64,000 bases of DNA from NCBI GenBank assembly GCA_009783885.1, contig WRCN01000005.1, positions 1 to 64,000 of the forward strand. Reading direction: 5' to 3'. Positions 16,173 through 25,061 of the stretch are shown piece after piece. The stretch comes from Bacteroidales bacterium. GTDB taxonomy: Bacteria > Bacteroidota > Bacteroidia > Bacteroidales > P3. A program made the position numbers and the translations under genes. Positions within the stretch are counted from its first letter, which is position 1, and each line of letters begins with the position of its first letter. The notes beneath the pieces are model-generated. The model saw only the letters and a program-made list of their open reading frames with translations. It made no database searches and was not told the origin of the DNA.

Positions 16173-16196
16173 AAACAAGTTTACTTGTTTTTCGAG
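16173..16196 (+). terminator. Possible terminator after the DUF3276 gene
   Basis: AAACAAGT and ACTTGTTT pair around a 2-nt centre (effectively 7 bp with a 4-nt loop), followed by TT. The T-run is short, so the call is weak. Confidence 0.35.
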
Positions 16197-16224
16197 CGGT
16201 AGCATTTTCAATTAATTGAAAGAA

Positions 16225-17742
16225 ATGAATTTTTTATCGTTTTTAGTCTCTCCTCAAGGCCTTGGCATTATTGCATCTCTTCTGGTTTGCACTTGGGTTG
16301 CGCGTTTGATATTGAAAAAATACAAACCGCAAGCTGTGCTACTTTTTGGAGGAATTATATTACTTTCGTTGGTTATTTTGATTAATTGGCTTTGGGGACA
16401 ACCTACAAACGTTATCGACAATCCAAATCTTCCACCGGATCATGTTTTCAATCGCGTGAAAACGTTAGGTAATCCTTTTTTGGACATTTTTGCAGGCCAA
16501 GGGCAAATATTCAGTACTCGCGTAGCGGGTCTCGGATTAATCATCATGTCTGTGATGGGATTTGTGAAATACATGGATGCAATTGGTGCAAACAAAGCAT
16601 TGGTTCGCATTGGCGTTAAACCTTTACAATTTATCAAGTCGCCTTACGTGGTTATTGTTTTGGCTTTTTTGCTGGGACAAACCATGAAAATGGCAATTAC
16701 AAGTGCTGCTGGACTTGGTGTGCTTTTGATGGCAACAATGTACCCGATTTTGCTTAAACTCGGCGTTTCGCGATTGACGGCTACAGCCGTTATTGCAACC
16801 ACAGGATGTATTGATTTGGGGCCTGCTACAGGCACCGGCGTTGCCGTAGCAGAGGCAGCCGGCATTTTAACATCCGACGGGAAAGCCGATATGGCAAAAT
16901 TCTTTTTTACTTATCAGCTTCCTCTTGCTATTCCTGTTCTTGCGGTGGTAGCCAGCTTGCATTTTATAGTTCAACGCTGGTTTGATAAAAAAGAAGGTTA
17001 TACAGTTCGATTTGATCAAACGGTTGAAAATACAGATAAAGAAGACAATCCTGCCCCTTCTTACTATGCGATTTTTCCGCTTATACCTTTGCTTTTAGTA
17101 TTTATTTTCAACGAGGCCGTTCTGATTGGCATCAATAACGGATTTGCCTCAATGGGCTTGTCTTTTGCCATTCCTCCAAAAACGATAGGTTTGGTAACCG
17201 CTATTCTTCTAAGTCTATTCTTGGTCATGACTGTCGAATACATTCGTTCATTGAATGCAAAAAAAGTTTTTGACAGTATTCAAACGGTTTTCGATGGAAT
17301 GGGGTTTGCTTTTGCCACAGTTGTAACATTGATTGTGGCCGGAGAAGTTTTTGCAACAGGGCTTTTGGCAACAGGTTCTGTTAATACACTTTTGGAGATT
17401 GCCGGAGATGCCGGAGCCGGTGTAATTCCCATCTCAATTTTTATGCAAGGTTTGATCGCTGTTTCAAGTGTTTTAATGGGTTCGGGCGATGCGGCGATTT
17501 TTTCGTTCATGAGCGTTGGCACAATGGTAGCAGAACATTTCAATGTAGAGTCTATAACGGTGCTCATGCCGATGCAAATTAGCAGTTCGCTGGCACGATC
17601 ATTTTCACCGATAACCGCTGTGGTTGTTGCCGTTTCGGCAATTGCCGGATTAAATCCTGTCGATGTGGTTAAACGAACCGCTATTCCGATGATTGGCGGA
17701 ATTATCACGTTGACAATAGCGAATATTGTTCTGTTTTTATAA
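16225..17742 (+). CDS. dcuC: C4-dicarboxylate transporter, DcuC family
   Basis: A 505-residue membrane protein with about 12 hydrophobic segments. DcuC-type motifs include TTGCIDLGPATGTGVAVAEA and VLMGSGDAAIFSFMSV in the two half-repeats. DcuC carriers move succinate out in exchange for fumarate or malate during fumarate respiration. This fits the fumarate reductase operon at 45704-49435. I prefer ATG 16225 (MNFLSFLVSP) over the TTG at 16216. Confidence 0.85.
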   Translation: MNFLSFLVSPQGLGIIASLLVCTWVARLILKKYKPQAVLLFGGIILLSLVILINWLWGQPTNVIDNPNLPPDHVFNRVKTLGNPFLDIFAGQGQIFSTRVAGLGLIIMSVMGFVKYMDAIGANKALVRIGVKPLQFIKSPYVVIVLAFLLGQTMKMAITSAAGLGVLLMATMYPILLKLGVSRLTATAVIATTGCIDLGPATGTGVAVAEAAGILTSDGKADMAKFFFTYQLPLAIPVLAVVASLHFIVQRWFDKKEGYTVRFDQTVENTDKEDNPAPSYYAIFPLIPLLLVFIFNEAVLIGINNGFASMGLSFAIPPKTIGLVTAILLSLFLVMTVEYIRSLNAKKVFDSIQTVFDGMGFAFATVVTLIVAGEVFATGLLATGSVNTLLEIAGDAGAGVIPISIFMQGLIAVSSVLMGSGDAAIFSFMSVGTMVAEHFNVESITVLMPMQISSSLARSFSPITAVVVAVSAIAGLNPVDVVKRTAIPMIGGIITLTIANIVLFL

Positions 17743-17757
17743 TCGTTTTTAATAGCC

Positions 17758-17940
17758 GACAGATGTCTCGCTGCGTTCGACATGACGAGGACTCTTTTTA
17801 GGAGGGGGATGTAAGGGCGAGGCACGGTTGCTGAGCGTAGTCGAAGCATGCCTCGCCCTTACACCCTTTCTCCACACATAACAACGCCGTCATTCCGAGC
17901 GAAGCACACGAAACGTGCGAAGTCGAGGAATCTCCTTGCT
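17758..17940. repeat. Three dispersed repeats in one gap
   Basis: The gap after dcuC holds three GC-rich units. 17758-17790 is GATGTCTCGCTGCGTTCGAC then ATGACGAGG. 17812-17868 has AAGGGCGAGGCA and TGCCTCGCCCTT as inverted ends around a TGAGCGTAGTCGAA core. 17888-17937 is GTCATTCCGAGCGAAGCACA through CGAAGTCGAGGAATC. All relate to the repeat family elsewhere in the window. Confidence 0.65.
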
Positions 17941-17957
17941 ATTTGATTTTTTTTTTG

Positions 17958-17965
17958 TATCTTTG
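17958..17965 (+). promoter_or_regulatory. -7 box for the thioredoxin-like gene
   Basis: TATCTTTG followed by CA, 16 nt before ATG 17982. Confidence 0.55.
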
Positions 17966-17981
17966 CAAAAAAAAACCACCC

Positions 17982-19370
17982 ATGAAAAAAATTTCCCTTT
18001 TCCTGTTGCTATGTGCAGGCGTATGTTTCGCGCAAGCACAAAGAACGGAAACAACAACACTTAACGCTTGTGCTCAAGGCGCTGAAAACCGCATTGCACG
18101 CCTGTATTTGGAAGATGCAATCACTAAATTTCAATGGAAAGTTGATGAGCAACTAATTGATAAAAATGGTTGTTTTCAACTAAAAACCGAGCTTTTTGAA
18201 ACACAAAGAGCAATCATTAAAATTGGTTTTTATCAAACTTACATCTATCTTGAACCCGGTGAAAATTACAGTATTATCTACGATCCATTCGATTTCCGAA
18301 TTGAAGAACGGGTTAATCCGCAAAGATTAGACCAATATTTATCTTATCGCTTTGGAGAACCCGATTCGAACGAACTCAACCGACTCATTTGGCGATTCGA
18401 AAATTTGTATGATGATTTTCTTGTAAACTACTATAGTAACGACGGTATATCTCGCGAAGCATACAACCTTTTCAGAAGACAAGTTGACGAAACATTTGCA
18501 TATTCCGGACACCAATATTTCAATGCCTATAAGACCTATGCTCTTGCGGATATGGAACGAATTTTCAATCTAACTTCTTCAGCAAATCTGTTTTTAACTT
18601 ATCTTCAAGACAAACCCATTCTCTACAATAACGTGGCATTTGCGGATTTTATCACCGAATATTACTCGACCTATTTTCCGCATCAAGTGAAATATGATCG
18701 CAACGAATTTATTGATCAAATTAATCAGGCTGACAATTTGACTGCTATCTTGGATTCGTTGGGGCGTGACACAACTTTGCAAAATGAAAAATTTCGCGAA
18801 TTCGTGCTTTTATTAGGCTTACGAGAGATGTACAACAGCAACGAATTTCACAAATCATCTGTTTTGAGATTGTTGCAAACGATAGAAACCACAACCAAAT
18901 TTCCCGAACATTCGGACTTGGCAGATGCCATTATTCGAACATTAGTACGCTATGAACCGGGCATTCATCAAGCCAATTTTAGATTTCTAGATCCGGCGTT
19001 AAATACACTTTACGATTTTTCCAAATCATCAAATTACAAATATATTTTGTTTGTGAACGGCCTTTGCGAGTCATGCGACACAGAAGTAAAGACCTTGCAA
19101 GGCATTGCTGAAAGGTTCAGAAATACCGTAGATTTTTATGTAGTGAATTGCGATTACGAACTTAATCGTTGTCTGCGCAATAAGCCGAGAAATTTACGAA
19201 ATATTACGTATCTGTGTTTCAATAAAGATTTTGAAACGCTTGAAACACTTGGTATTTCAGACTATCCAACGGCTGTTTGGTTAGATTCCGAAAATAGTAT
19301 TCAATCATTTTATTTTCAACTGCCGAGCCGACGTTTAGAGCGAACGATTCGACAACTAACGTCTCAATAA
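17982..19370 (+). CDS. Secreted thioredoxin-like (TlpA-type) protein
   Basis: A 462-residue exported protein. The signal peptide is MKKISLFLLLCAGVCFAQAQ. A DUF4369-like beta domain (about 25-110) and a helical middle come before a C-terminal thioredoxin-like domain. That domain has the redox pair CESC near residue 365 and a cis-Pro-type YPTAVW. Such proteins act in the periplasm on cysteines of exported proteins or in cytochrome c maturation; the partner here is unknown. I start at ATG 17982 because the upstream frame includes the promoter. Its last 15 nt overlap the convergent Nudix gene. Confidence 0.75.
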   Translation: MKKISLFLLLCAGVCFAQAQRTETTTLNACAQGAENRIARLYLEDAITKFQWKVDEQLIDKNGCFQLKTELFETQRAIIKIGFYQTYIYLEPGENYSIIYDPFDFRIEERVNPQRLDQYLSYRFGEPDSNELNRLIWRFENLYDDFLVNYYSNDGISREAYNLFRRQVDETFAYSGHQYFNAYKTYALADMERIFNLTSSANLFLTYLQDKPILYNNVAFADFITEYYSTYFPHQVKYDRNEFIDQINQADNLTAILDSLGRDTTLQNEKFREFVLLLGLREMYNSNEFHKSSVLRLLQTIETTTKFPEHSDLADAIIRTLVRYEPGIHQANFRFLDPALNTLYDFSKSSNYKYILFVNGLCESCDTEVKTLQGIAERFRNTVDFYVVNCDYELNRCLRNKPRNLRNITYLCFNKDFETLETLGISDYPTAVWLDSENSIQSFYFQLPSRRLERTIRQLTSQ

Positions 19371-19874
19371 TCGGTTCCAAAAACGGGCTTTCGAGGTTGA
19401 AAAATAGTGCTCGAAGCATTGTCTAATTGTAGGAAACATCAAAGGTTTGAGCAATTCTATTTTTTCCGGTGAAAGCCAAACTGCTTCAGAAATTTCTTCC
19501 TCGAGTTGAGGGTTTAGTGGATGCTCATTAGAAGTTTCCATTTCAAACCAATAACATTTTTTTAGAATGATTTCGTTGTTTGAGTCTACGAAAAGATGAT
19601 AAGTTTTTGGCATTCTTTTTACGATTTTCAAATCTGAAACACCCGTTTCTTCACGTACTTCACGAAGTGCGCAAGTTTCGATAGTTTCGCCTTTATCCAA
19701 TTTTCCTTTCGGTAAATCCCAATGTTCTTTTCGAAAAATCAGCAAAAACTCGCCTTTTGAATTTTTGACCAATCCACCTCCGGCCTTAACCGTTTTGAAT
19801 GCTTTTTCAAGCGATTTGAAACTTGATTTATCGAGGATTATCGGTGTGTTGTTATAAAAAATAGTTTTGCTCAT
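19356..19874 (-). CDS. Nudix hydrolase
   Basis: A 172-residue protein with a complete Nudix box, GKLDKGETIETCALREVREETGV (GX5EX7REVREETGV), in the middle and a hydrophobic C-terminal helix. The substrate is some nucleoside diphosphate linked to X and cannot be told from sequence. The WDLPKG lead-in and the PTIRQCFEHYF end resemble Nudix proteins common in Bacteroidota. It has its own -7 box at 19881-19888. Confidence 0.9.
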   Translation of the reverse strand: MSKTIFYNNTPIILDKSSFKSLEKAFKTVKAGGGLVKNSKGEFLLIFRKEHWDLPKGKLDKGETIETCALREVREETGVSDLKIVKRMPKTYHLFVDSNNEIILKKCYWFEMETSNEHPLNPQLEEEISEAVWLSPEKIELLKPLMFPTIRQCFEHYFSTSKARFWNRLLRR

Positions 19875-19880
19875 AATCTA

Positions 19881-19888
19881 CAAAGATA
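19881..19888 (-). promoter_or_regulatory. -7 box for the Nudix gene
   Basis: TATCTTTG on the minus strand, only 6 nt upstream of the ATG, so the transcript has an extremely short leader or none. Confidence 0.5.
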
Positions 19889-19904
19889 CAAAAAAAATAT
19901 GAAG

Positions 19905-19985
19905 TGTCGTCATGTTGAGCGAGCAAAGCGAAGTCGAAAACATCCCATAGCGAGGAGATTCCTCGACTACGCTCGGAATGACGAC
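19905..19985. repeat. Composite dispersed repeat upstream of tRNA-Ala
   Basis: Two facing repeat units: TGTCGTCATGTTGAGCGAGC...AAGCGAAGTCGAA, then GAGGAGATTCCTCGACTACG followed by CTCGGAATGACGAC. The outer ends GTCGTCAT/ATGACGAC are inverted. Confidence 0.65.
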
Positions 19986-19995
19986 ATTATAAAAT

Positions 19996-20026
19996 TTTGT
20001 CAATTCAAAAAAAAATCGTATCTTTG
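19996..20026 (+). promoter_or_regulatory. Promoter of tRNA-Ala
   Basis: TTTG (19996-19999), 19-nt spacer, TATCTTTG (20019-20026): full -33/-7 consensus, 18 nt upstream of the mature tRNA. Confidence 0.7.
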
Positions 20027-20044
20027 CACCCTTGATTGAAAAAT

Positions 20045-20118
20045 GGGGGGTTAGCTCAGTTGGCTAGAGCGTTTGACTGGCAGTCAAAAGGTCGACGGTT
20101 CGATTCCGTTACTCTCCA
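20045..20118 (+). tRNA. tRNA-Ala(GGC)
   Basis: A complete cloverleaf. The acceptor GGGGGGT pairs with ACTCTCC and includes the G3-U70 alanine identity pair. The D-arm contains AGCTCAGTTGGCTAGAGC. The anticodon stem TTTGA/TCAAA encloses loop CTGGCAG with anticodon GGC at 20079-20081. The T-arm is GACGG TTCGATT CCGTT, and the discriminator is A at 20118. CCA is not encoded. Its 3' half serves as the integration site of the 13-kb element that follows. Confidence 0.97.
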
Positions 20119-20120
20119 CT
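20077..20120 (+). other. attL: 44-bp core at tRNA-Ala
   Basis: From the first base of the anticodon loop (C32) to two bases past the discriminator, the sequence is identical to 33164-33207. The bases just before differ (GA versus GT), which fixes the left edge of the core at the anticodon loop. Confidence 0.92.
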
Positions 20121-20130
20121 TAGAAAGACA

Positions 20131-20158
20131 AGGCTTTTAGAAAATCATCTGAAAGCCT
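20131..20158 (+). terminator. Terminator after tRNA-Ala
   Basis: AGGCTTTTAGA pairs with TCTGAAAGCCT (11 bp, one T-G pair) around loop AAATCA, followed by a T-run. The copy at 33218-33245 has the same loop and a changed but still paired stem. Confidence 0.8.
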
Positions 20159-20169
20159 TTTTTCTTTTT

Positions 20170-20195
20170 CTACAAAAAAACTACAAAAAAATCGG
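20170..20195 (+). repeat. Arm-type tandem repeat, left end of element
   Basis: CTACAAAAAAA twice in tandem, then TCGG, 50 bp inside the left att. It matches 33019-33040 at the other end of the element and the CTACACACAAA pair at 7139. Confidence 0.55.
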
Positions 20196-20239
20196 GTTTT
20201 CGGTTTTTTATCGAATTGTTAATACCTTTTTGAGGAATT

Positions 20240-20290
20240 TTAGGTTTTGGTTGGCGATTTTCTTCCTTTTTTACTTTTTAAAAATACCAT
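20240..20290 (-). CDS. Conserved micro-ORF after the Toprim gene
   Basis: ATG at 20290, one nt after the Toprim stop codon, encodes a 16-residue basic peptide MVFLKSKKGRKSPTKT. A near-copy, MAFFKSKKGRKSPTKIQK, lies at 33310-33366 in the relic beyond the right att. Preservation at peptide level with third-base changes hints at translation, but 16 residues are little evidence. Confidence 0.3.
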   Translation of the reverse strand: MVFLKSKKGRKSPTKT

Positions 20291-20291
20291 T

Positions 20292-20989
20292 TCACAATAA
20301 ATCAGCTATGTCAAAACCTGTTTCCAAGTCTTGCTTTGTTTTCATCAGTTCTTCCAATAATGGCGAAACAAATAATTTGCCTATGTGATTGAGTTGTTTG
20401 GACTTTTCAAGCCATTTCTCATACTGTCCTTCATCAGGAAAGAGAATGACCTTGCGATTTTTCAAAACTGCAAACTTTTCGCTTGATAAACCTTGACTAC
20501 CTCCACAAGCCAACCAAAGCATATCGGGTATGTATGCACTTGCGATTAATGCCGTTTTCTCACTCTCGACAATAGCAACGACCTTTTCGGGATTTTGCGT
20601 GAGTAAATGCTCGCCAAAGAAACATTGTTTTAGGCTGAAATTTGGAAGTTTTAACAAATTGTGAGCCCAGTCAATCCGATTTGCCGAATCTTTCACTCTT
20701 TTGCCGGTTTCGGGGTTGTAGAGCATAACCTTTCCGGTGCGGACATTTCTGGCAATATCTATCTGCCAAAATACGGTCGCACCTTGCCAATGTTTCGCTG
20801 TCCCGACAAGGTACGACTGTATCAATTCTTTTTCTTTTCCAAGTCCCAACAGTTTCCGCAGATATGCGGTTAAATGGTTTTGGTCGTAGTTGCAAAGCGT
20901 TTTTTGTAGAATTTCACAAGGAATATATGATGTTAGAGTTGGCTGTTTCTTTGTAAATTGAAAAGTTCTGAAAAAAATAGTCAGATTGA
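20292..20989 (-). pseudogene. DUF6371-like Toprim/primase-type protein, 5'-truncated
   Basis: The C-terminal part carries a Toprim-like core: VVAIVESEKTALIAS with the conserved Glu, then WLACGGSQGLS and VILFPDEGQYEKW, typical of DUF6371 proteins of Bacteroidota mobile elements. In frame, coding-like sequence continues upstream past the first usable codon (LTSYIPCEILQKTLCNYDQN...) to the nqrE-like stop at 20990. There is no start codon and no N-terminal zinc ribbon. The front of the gene has been replaced by the ion-transport operon. This marks the left junction of the cargo. Confidence 0.75.
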
Positions 20990-21607
20990 TTACAATTTAA
21001 TACCCATAAATGCCATAAACCCAATACCCATCAAACCCGCCATAATAAAAGTAATTCCAAGACCTCTTAGAGGTGCCGGAACATTTGAATAACGAATTTT
21101 TTCGCGAATAGCAGACATACCAACAATAGCAATAAACCAACCAATTCCAGAGCCTAACGCAAACGTTGAAACTTCGGCGAGATTAGCATATTCGCGTTCT
21201 TGCATAAACAGAGATCCGCCCATAATAGCACACTGCACTGCAACCAAAGGCAGAAAAATTCCCAATTCGTTGTACAGCGTTGGAGCAAATTTTTCAACAA
21301 TCATTTCCACCAATTGCACGACAGATGCAATAATTGCGATGAACATGATAAAACTGAGGAAACTCAAATTGATGTCGGCTAATCCCGGACTAATCCATGT
21401 TAAAGCACCTTTTTCGAGTAAAAAAGTAAATACTAAATAATTCATCGGCACTGTTATGAGCAGTACAAACATCATAACAAGTCCAAATTGCACGGAGGTT
21501 TTGACTGTTTTAGAAATTGCCAAATAGGAGCACATTCCGAGAAAATATGCAAAAATCATGTTGTCAATAAAAATCGAACTAATGAAGATGTTGAGTAAAT
21601 TTTCCAT
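20990..21607 (-). CDS. NqrE-like subunit of Na+-translocating NADH:quinone reductase
   Basis: A 205-residue protein with six membrane helices. It matches NqrE better than its paralogue RnfA: IFIDNMIFAYFLGMCSYLAI, then YNELGIFLPLVAVQCAIMGG and AIREKIRYSNVPAPLRGLGI. Cys in LGMC and in VQC are the ligands that, with two from NqrD/RnfE, hold an intramembrane [2Fe-2S] cluster. No nqrA, B, C or F lies in the element. It is last in the operon, 17 bp after the pyrophosphatase gene. Either it works with subunits encoded elsewhere, or it pairs with the RnfE-like protein in an unusual complex. Confidence 0.85.
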   Translation of the reverse strand: MENLLNIFISSIFIDNMIFAYFLGMCSYLAISKTVKTSVQFGLVMMFVLLITVPMNYLVFTFLLEKGALTWISPGLADINLSFLSFIMFIAIIASVVQLVEMIVEKFAPTLYNELGIFLPLVAVQCAIMGGSLFMQEREYANLAEVSTFALGSGIGWFIAIVGMSAIREKIRYSNVPAPLRGLGITFIMAGLMGIGFMAFMGIKL

Positions 21608-21624
21608 AGTATTTTGGTTTTAGA

Positions 21625-22185
21625 TTAGTATAATTCAAAATTAAAATTGCTATAATTTAGTTTGTTTTTTGCTCGTTCGATACTTTCCTTGATGACTTCT
21701 TCGGCTTTGGCACAATTCTCCCAACCCAATACTTCTGACCATGCTTTCGGTTCTAAATCCTTGTATCGTCTAAAAAAATACTCGATTTTAGAACGCAGTA
21801 TAAATGGTAATTCGTCTATTCGAGAAATTTTTTCATAAAACGGGTCTATGCGTCCTGTTGGAACACAGATGATTTTTTCGTCGCTCCCTGCTTGGTCTTT
21901 CATCAATAAAACACCGATTGGACGAACGTGGATAATACATCCGGGACGCAGTGCAGAACTACACACAACAACACAATCCAATGGGTCGCCATCGTCGCCC
22001 AACGTATCGGGAAAATAGCCGTAATTTGCCGGATATGCTAATGGTGTGTGTAAAATTCTATCAACCCTTAACAGTCCCGTTTCTTTGTCGATTTCGTATT
22101 TTACGTGTCCGCCTTCTGGTACTTCGATAAGTGCGGTCATTTTTTTCGGTGCGTCATTAAACGGCTTTTGAGTTTTATTTTTCAA
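21625..22185 (-). CDS. ppa: Inorganic pyrophosphatase (family I)
   Basis: A 186-residue soluble PPase with the signature DGDPLDCVV and the Lys/Tyr residues of KYEIDKETG and YPANYGYFPDTLGDDGDP. It hydrolyses PPi to two Pi with Mg2+. The start lies 11 nt inside the RnfE-like gene, so translation is coupled. Placement between two membrane Na+-pump subunits and near a phosphate transporter is unusual. An internal ATG at 22140 is an alternative start. Confidence 0.95.
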   Translation of the reverse strand: MKNKTQKPFNDAPKKMTALIEVPEGGHVKYEIDKETGLLRVDRILHTPLAYPANYGYFPDTLGDDGDPLDCVVVCSSALRPGCIIHVRPIGVLLMKDQAGSDEKIICVPTGRIDPFYEKISRIDELPFILRSKIEYFFRRYKDLEPKAWSEVLGWENCAKAEEVIKESIERAKNKLNYSNFNFELY

Positions 22186-22777
22186 TGTTTACTTCTTTTT
22201 TTGGTGTGAGGTATCTGATTAAGGCGACGAGGAAACCTAACGCAATAAAAGCACCCGGCGCTAAAATAAAAATAAGGATTCCGTCACCTACGATAAATTT
22301 ATAATCGAAAATACTGCCGGAACCCAAAATTTCACGGACACTTCCGAGCAGCGTTAAAGCAAACGTAAAACCCAATCCCATACCTAATCCGTCAAGCAAA
22401 CTTTTCCAAATGGTATTTTTTGCAGCAAACGCTTCGGCACGTCCCAACACAAGACAATTGCAAACAATCAACGGAATGAAAACGCCAAGTTGGGAATGTA
22501 AATCGGGCGTATAGGCTTCCATAAAAAGTTGTACGATGGTTACAAAAGACGCAATAATCACGATAAATGCGGGTACTCGCACGTTGTTCGGAATTTGAGT
22601 TTTGAGTAGAGAAACAAGAATGTTTGACATAATGAGAACAAACATCGTTGCAAGCCCCATTCCCATACCATTGATGGCGGAAGTAGTTACTCCCAACATC
22701 GGACACATTCCTAAAAGTAGAACAAATATGGGATTTTCTCTGAGAAAGCCATTTGTTAAAGTTGCTAAATTACTCAT
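22175..22777 (-). CDS. RnfE/RsxE-like electron-transport subunit
   Basis: A 200-residue six-helix membrane protein, closer to RnfE than to NqrD: LLLGMCPMLGVTTSAINGMG, VRVPAFIVIIAS, and IPLIVCNCLVLGRAEAFAAK. The Cys of LGMC and of VCNC are placed as in the cluster-binding cysteines of this family. In ordinary operons it stands with rnfABCDG. Here its only relative is the NqrE-like gene two genes downstream, so an RnfE-NqrE pair could form the membrane cluster. It is 23 bp downstream of the Pit transporter gene. Confidence 0.85.
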   Translation of the reverse strand: MSNLATLTNGFLRENPIFVLLLGMCPMLGVTTSAINGMGMGLATMFVLIMSNILVSLLKTQIPNNVRVPAFIVIIASFVTIVQLFMEAYTPDLHSQLGVFIPLIVCNCLVLGRAEAFAAKNTIWKSLLDGLGMGLGFTFALTLLGSVREILGSGSIFDYKFIVGDGILIFILAPGAFIALGFLVALIRYLTPKKEVNIEK

Positions 22778-22800
22778 ATATTTTTATTTTATTTATTAAA

Positions 22801-25041
22801 CTATTCCGAACTTCTGACAAAATTACGTTGGGCTTTCAAAAGCAAAGTTGTAAACAAGAGCATATTTCTTGTATTTGTGAGAATTGACGAATACAACAAA
22901 CTGTTTTTTGTTCCGCAATAACCGTTTTTTACTCGTTTCATTTGTTTTTTGTTAATACTCTCTATATACAGAACAGTTTCTTGTTCATAGCCAAGAGTTA
23001 TTTCCATTGAGCCGAAGTTTTCGGTAGAAATATGTTTGTTTACCTTTTCGAAAAACGCATGAACACAGTAACTTAACTCGACAAGTTCGTCTTGTTGTTC
23101 AGCTATGAGTGGTTTGTGCTTATTATTGGTATGTTCAAATGCCGTTTCGATAAGACTTTTCAAAGCAAACGAAATTTCTCGCAAATAATTTACCGCTTGT
23201 GCGTAATAGTGCATATTTTCGAGTTGTTTTTCGTTAAAGGTTTGAATTGTTACATTGAGATTATTTTTCATCAATTTGGTTTCATCTCTAATATCTCTCA
23301 AATCGTGGCGTACATTTTCCAGTTGCTTGATACTTTCTTTGCTTAAAGCGTCAATGGTTTCGCTATACATAACATCCATTCTTTGCAACGATGAGCGAAG
23401 TGTTTCCGCTGCAATTTGTTGAATTTTATCGACATCGGCTTTTTCGATGATGAACGATTTTTCGGCTTTTGTAGAGGCTGCTGTACGACGTTTATGAATT
23501 TTATTGGTGTGCCACATGGCAAAAGCCACCAAAATAATCATACCGATTATTCCGACCGTTCCGCCCCAATACAATATCATACCAATCACAAAAGCAATTG
23601 TGAATGCCGAAATTGCCGTAAAAAACCAACCACCGATAACTGAAAACATTCCCGTTACACGATATACGGCGGAATCTCGTCCCCAAGCACCATCGGACAA
23701 CGATGACCCCATTGCCACCATAAATGTGATGTAGGTTGTTGAAAGTGGCAATCTAAGCGATGTTGCGAAAGCAATCAAACTCGCAGCAACCATTAGATTA
23801 ACAGAGGCACGAAGCATATCAAATGCAGCACCGGGTTGATCGGCTTTTTTGCTGGGTTTGAAACGGCGTGAAATTTGTCTATCCAATTTTTTCGGTGTAA
23901 TTTTGGTTATCCATTCGCCCAATGCTACGAACATTTTAACAACGGAGCGAGAAAGCGGCGTAGAGCCGAAACGCTCAATTCCGGCATCTTGACGACTTAA
24001 ATCTACGGTCATTTTCGTTACGTTTCGTGCTTTTTTTGAAAACCACAGTGCCAAAATCATTATAGTTCCTGCCCCAAGCAAAACTATTTTTGGTGCTTCT
24101 GCTCGTCCTGCCATGCCGAACATCTGAAACGTATTCGGGTCGGGTGCTCCTGCCTCTTGATACAACTGAAAACTATTTAATCCCGCCACTGGAACACCGA
24201 TAAAATTCACTAAATCGTTGCCTGCAAAAGCCATTGCCAAAGCGAAAGTTCCCATCAATACAATAACTCGCAAAGCATTGAATTTGAAAATCCAATAGAA
24301 AACCTGCAATAAAACAGCAATAATCACAAACGATGCAAACATTAAAAAGCCTTGATATTCTGTTAAATAATTAAACAAATCCAGATAATTATCCTTCAAA
24401 AAATCTTTCATGCCTTTGAAAACAATGAAATACAAAATCATCGTCATACAAATTCCGCCCCAAATTGCACCAAAGAATTTTTGAGTTTTGTGAAGTTTGA
24501 ACGTAAATAACAAGCGTGCAAAATATTGAACAATCGCAGCCACAACAAAGCCAACTACAACCGAAGATAAAATACTGAATGCAATAGTTACAACTCTCGA
24601 TGTATTGAGAAATGAGCCCAAATCAGCCATTGTAAGTTCTGCCGTATTGACAATTTTCATAATCGTGATAGCAACTGCTGCTCCCAACAATTCAAATATC
24701 AACGAAATCGTTGTAGATGTAGGAAAACCATAAGTATTGAACAAGTCTAACAACAAAATATCTGCAAGCATTGCCGTCAAAAAAATCAGCATAATTTCAT
24801 TAAAATAAAACATGGTCGGATTGAAAATGCCACTTCGAGCCACTTCCATCATACCGTTTGCTGACAAAGCTCCCACTAAAACACCCAAAGAGGCAACCGC
24901 CAAAACCACTTTGAATGTCGCTGTTTTTGAGCCAATGGCAGAGCCTACAAAATTTGCGGCATCGTTTGCCACGCCTACAATTAAGTCAGAAATAGCCAAA
25001 AGAAATAAGATTCCGACGATGATGAGATAATAAAATTCCAT
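22801..25041 (-). CDS. pit: Pit-family phosphate permease with PhoU-like tail
   Basis: A 746-residue transporter. Two half-repeats of Pit permeases are visible: GVANDAANFVGSAIGSK near residue 25 and AGNDLVNFIGVPVAG near residue 270, with about 12 helices overall. From about residue 560 the protein is cytoplasmic and helical (ISFALKSLIETAFEHTNN), like PhoU. Pit carriers couple phosphate to H+ or Na+. It follows the DUF1538 gene by 20 bp. With ppa in the same operon the pair suggests phosphate handling. Confidence 0.9.
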   Translation of the reverse strand: MEFYYLIIVGILFLLAISDLIVGVANDAANFVGSAIGSKTATFKVVLAVASLGVLVGALSANGMMEVARSGIFNPTMFYFNEIMLIFLTAMLADILLLDLFNTYGFPTSTTISLIFELLGAAVAITIMKIVNTAELTMADLGSFLNTSRVVTIAFSILSSVVVGFVVAAIVQYFARLLFTFKLHKTQKFFGAIWGGICMTMILYFIVFKGMKDFLKDNYLDLFNYLTEYQGFLMFASFVIIAVLLQVFYWIFKFNALRVIVLMGTFALAMAFAGNDLVNFIGVPVAGLNSFQLYQEAGAPDPNTFQMFGMAGRAEAPKIVLLGAGTIMILALWFSKKARNVTKMTVDLSRQDAGIERFGSTPLSRSVVKMFVALGEWITKITPKKLDRQISRRFKPSKKADQPGAAFDMLRASVNLMVAASLIAFATSLRLPLSTTYITFMVAMGSSLSDGAWGRDSAVYRVTGMFSVIGGWFFTAISAFTIAFVIGMILYWGGTVGIIGMIILVAFAMWHTNKIHKRRTAASTKAEKSFIIEKADVDKIQQIAAETLRSSLQRMDVMYSETIDALSKESIKQLENVRHDLRDIRDETKLMKNNLNVTIQTFNEKQLENMHYYAQAVNYLREISFALKSLIETAFEHTNNKHKPLIAEQQDELVELSYCVHAFFEKVNKHISTENFGSMEITLGYEQETVLYIESINKKQMKRVKNGYCGTKNSLLYSSILTNTRNMLLFTTLLLKAQRNFVRSSE

Positions 25042-25061
25042 TGTTCTTTTTGTTTATTTTT

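Noticed and set aside
20671..20895. 74-residue frame overlapping the Toprim remnant
   Set aside because: It is an alternative frame of the same DNA; the Toprim frame has the conserved motifs.
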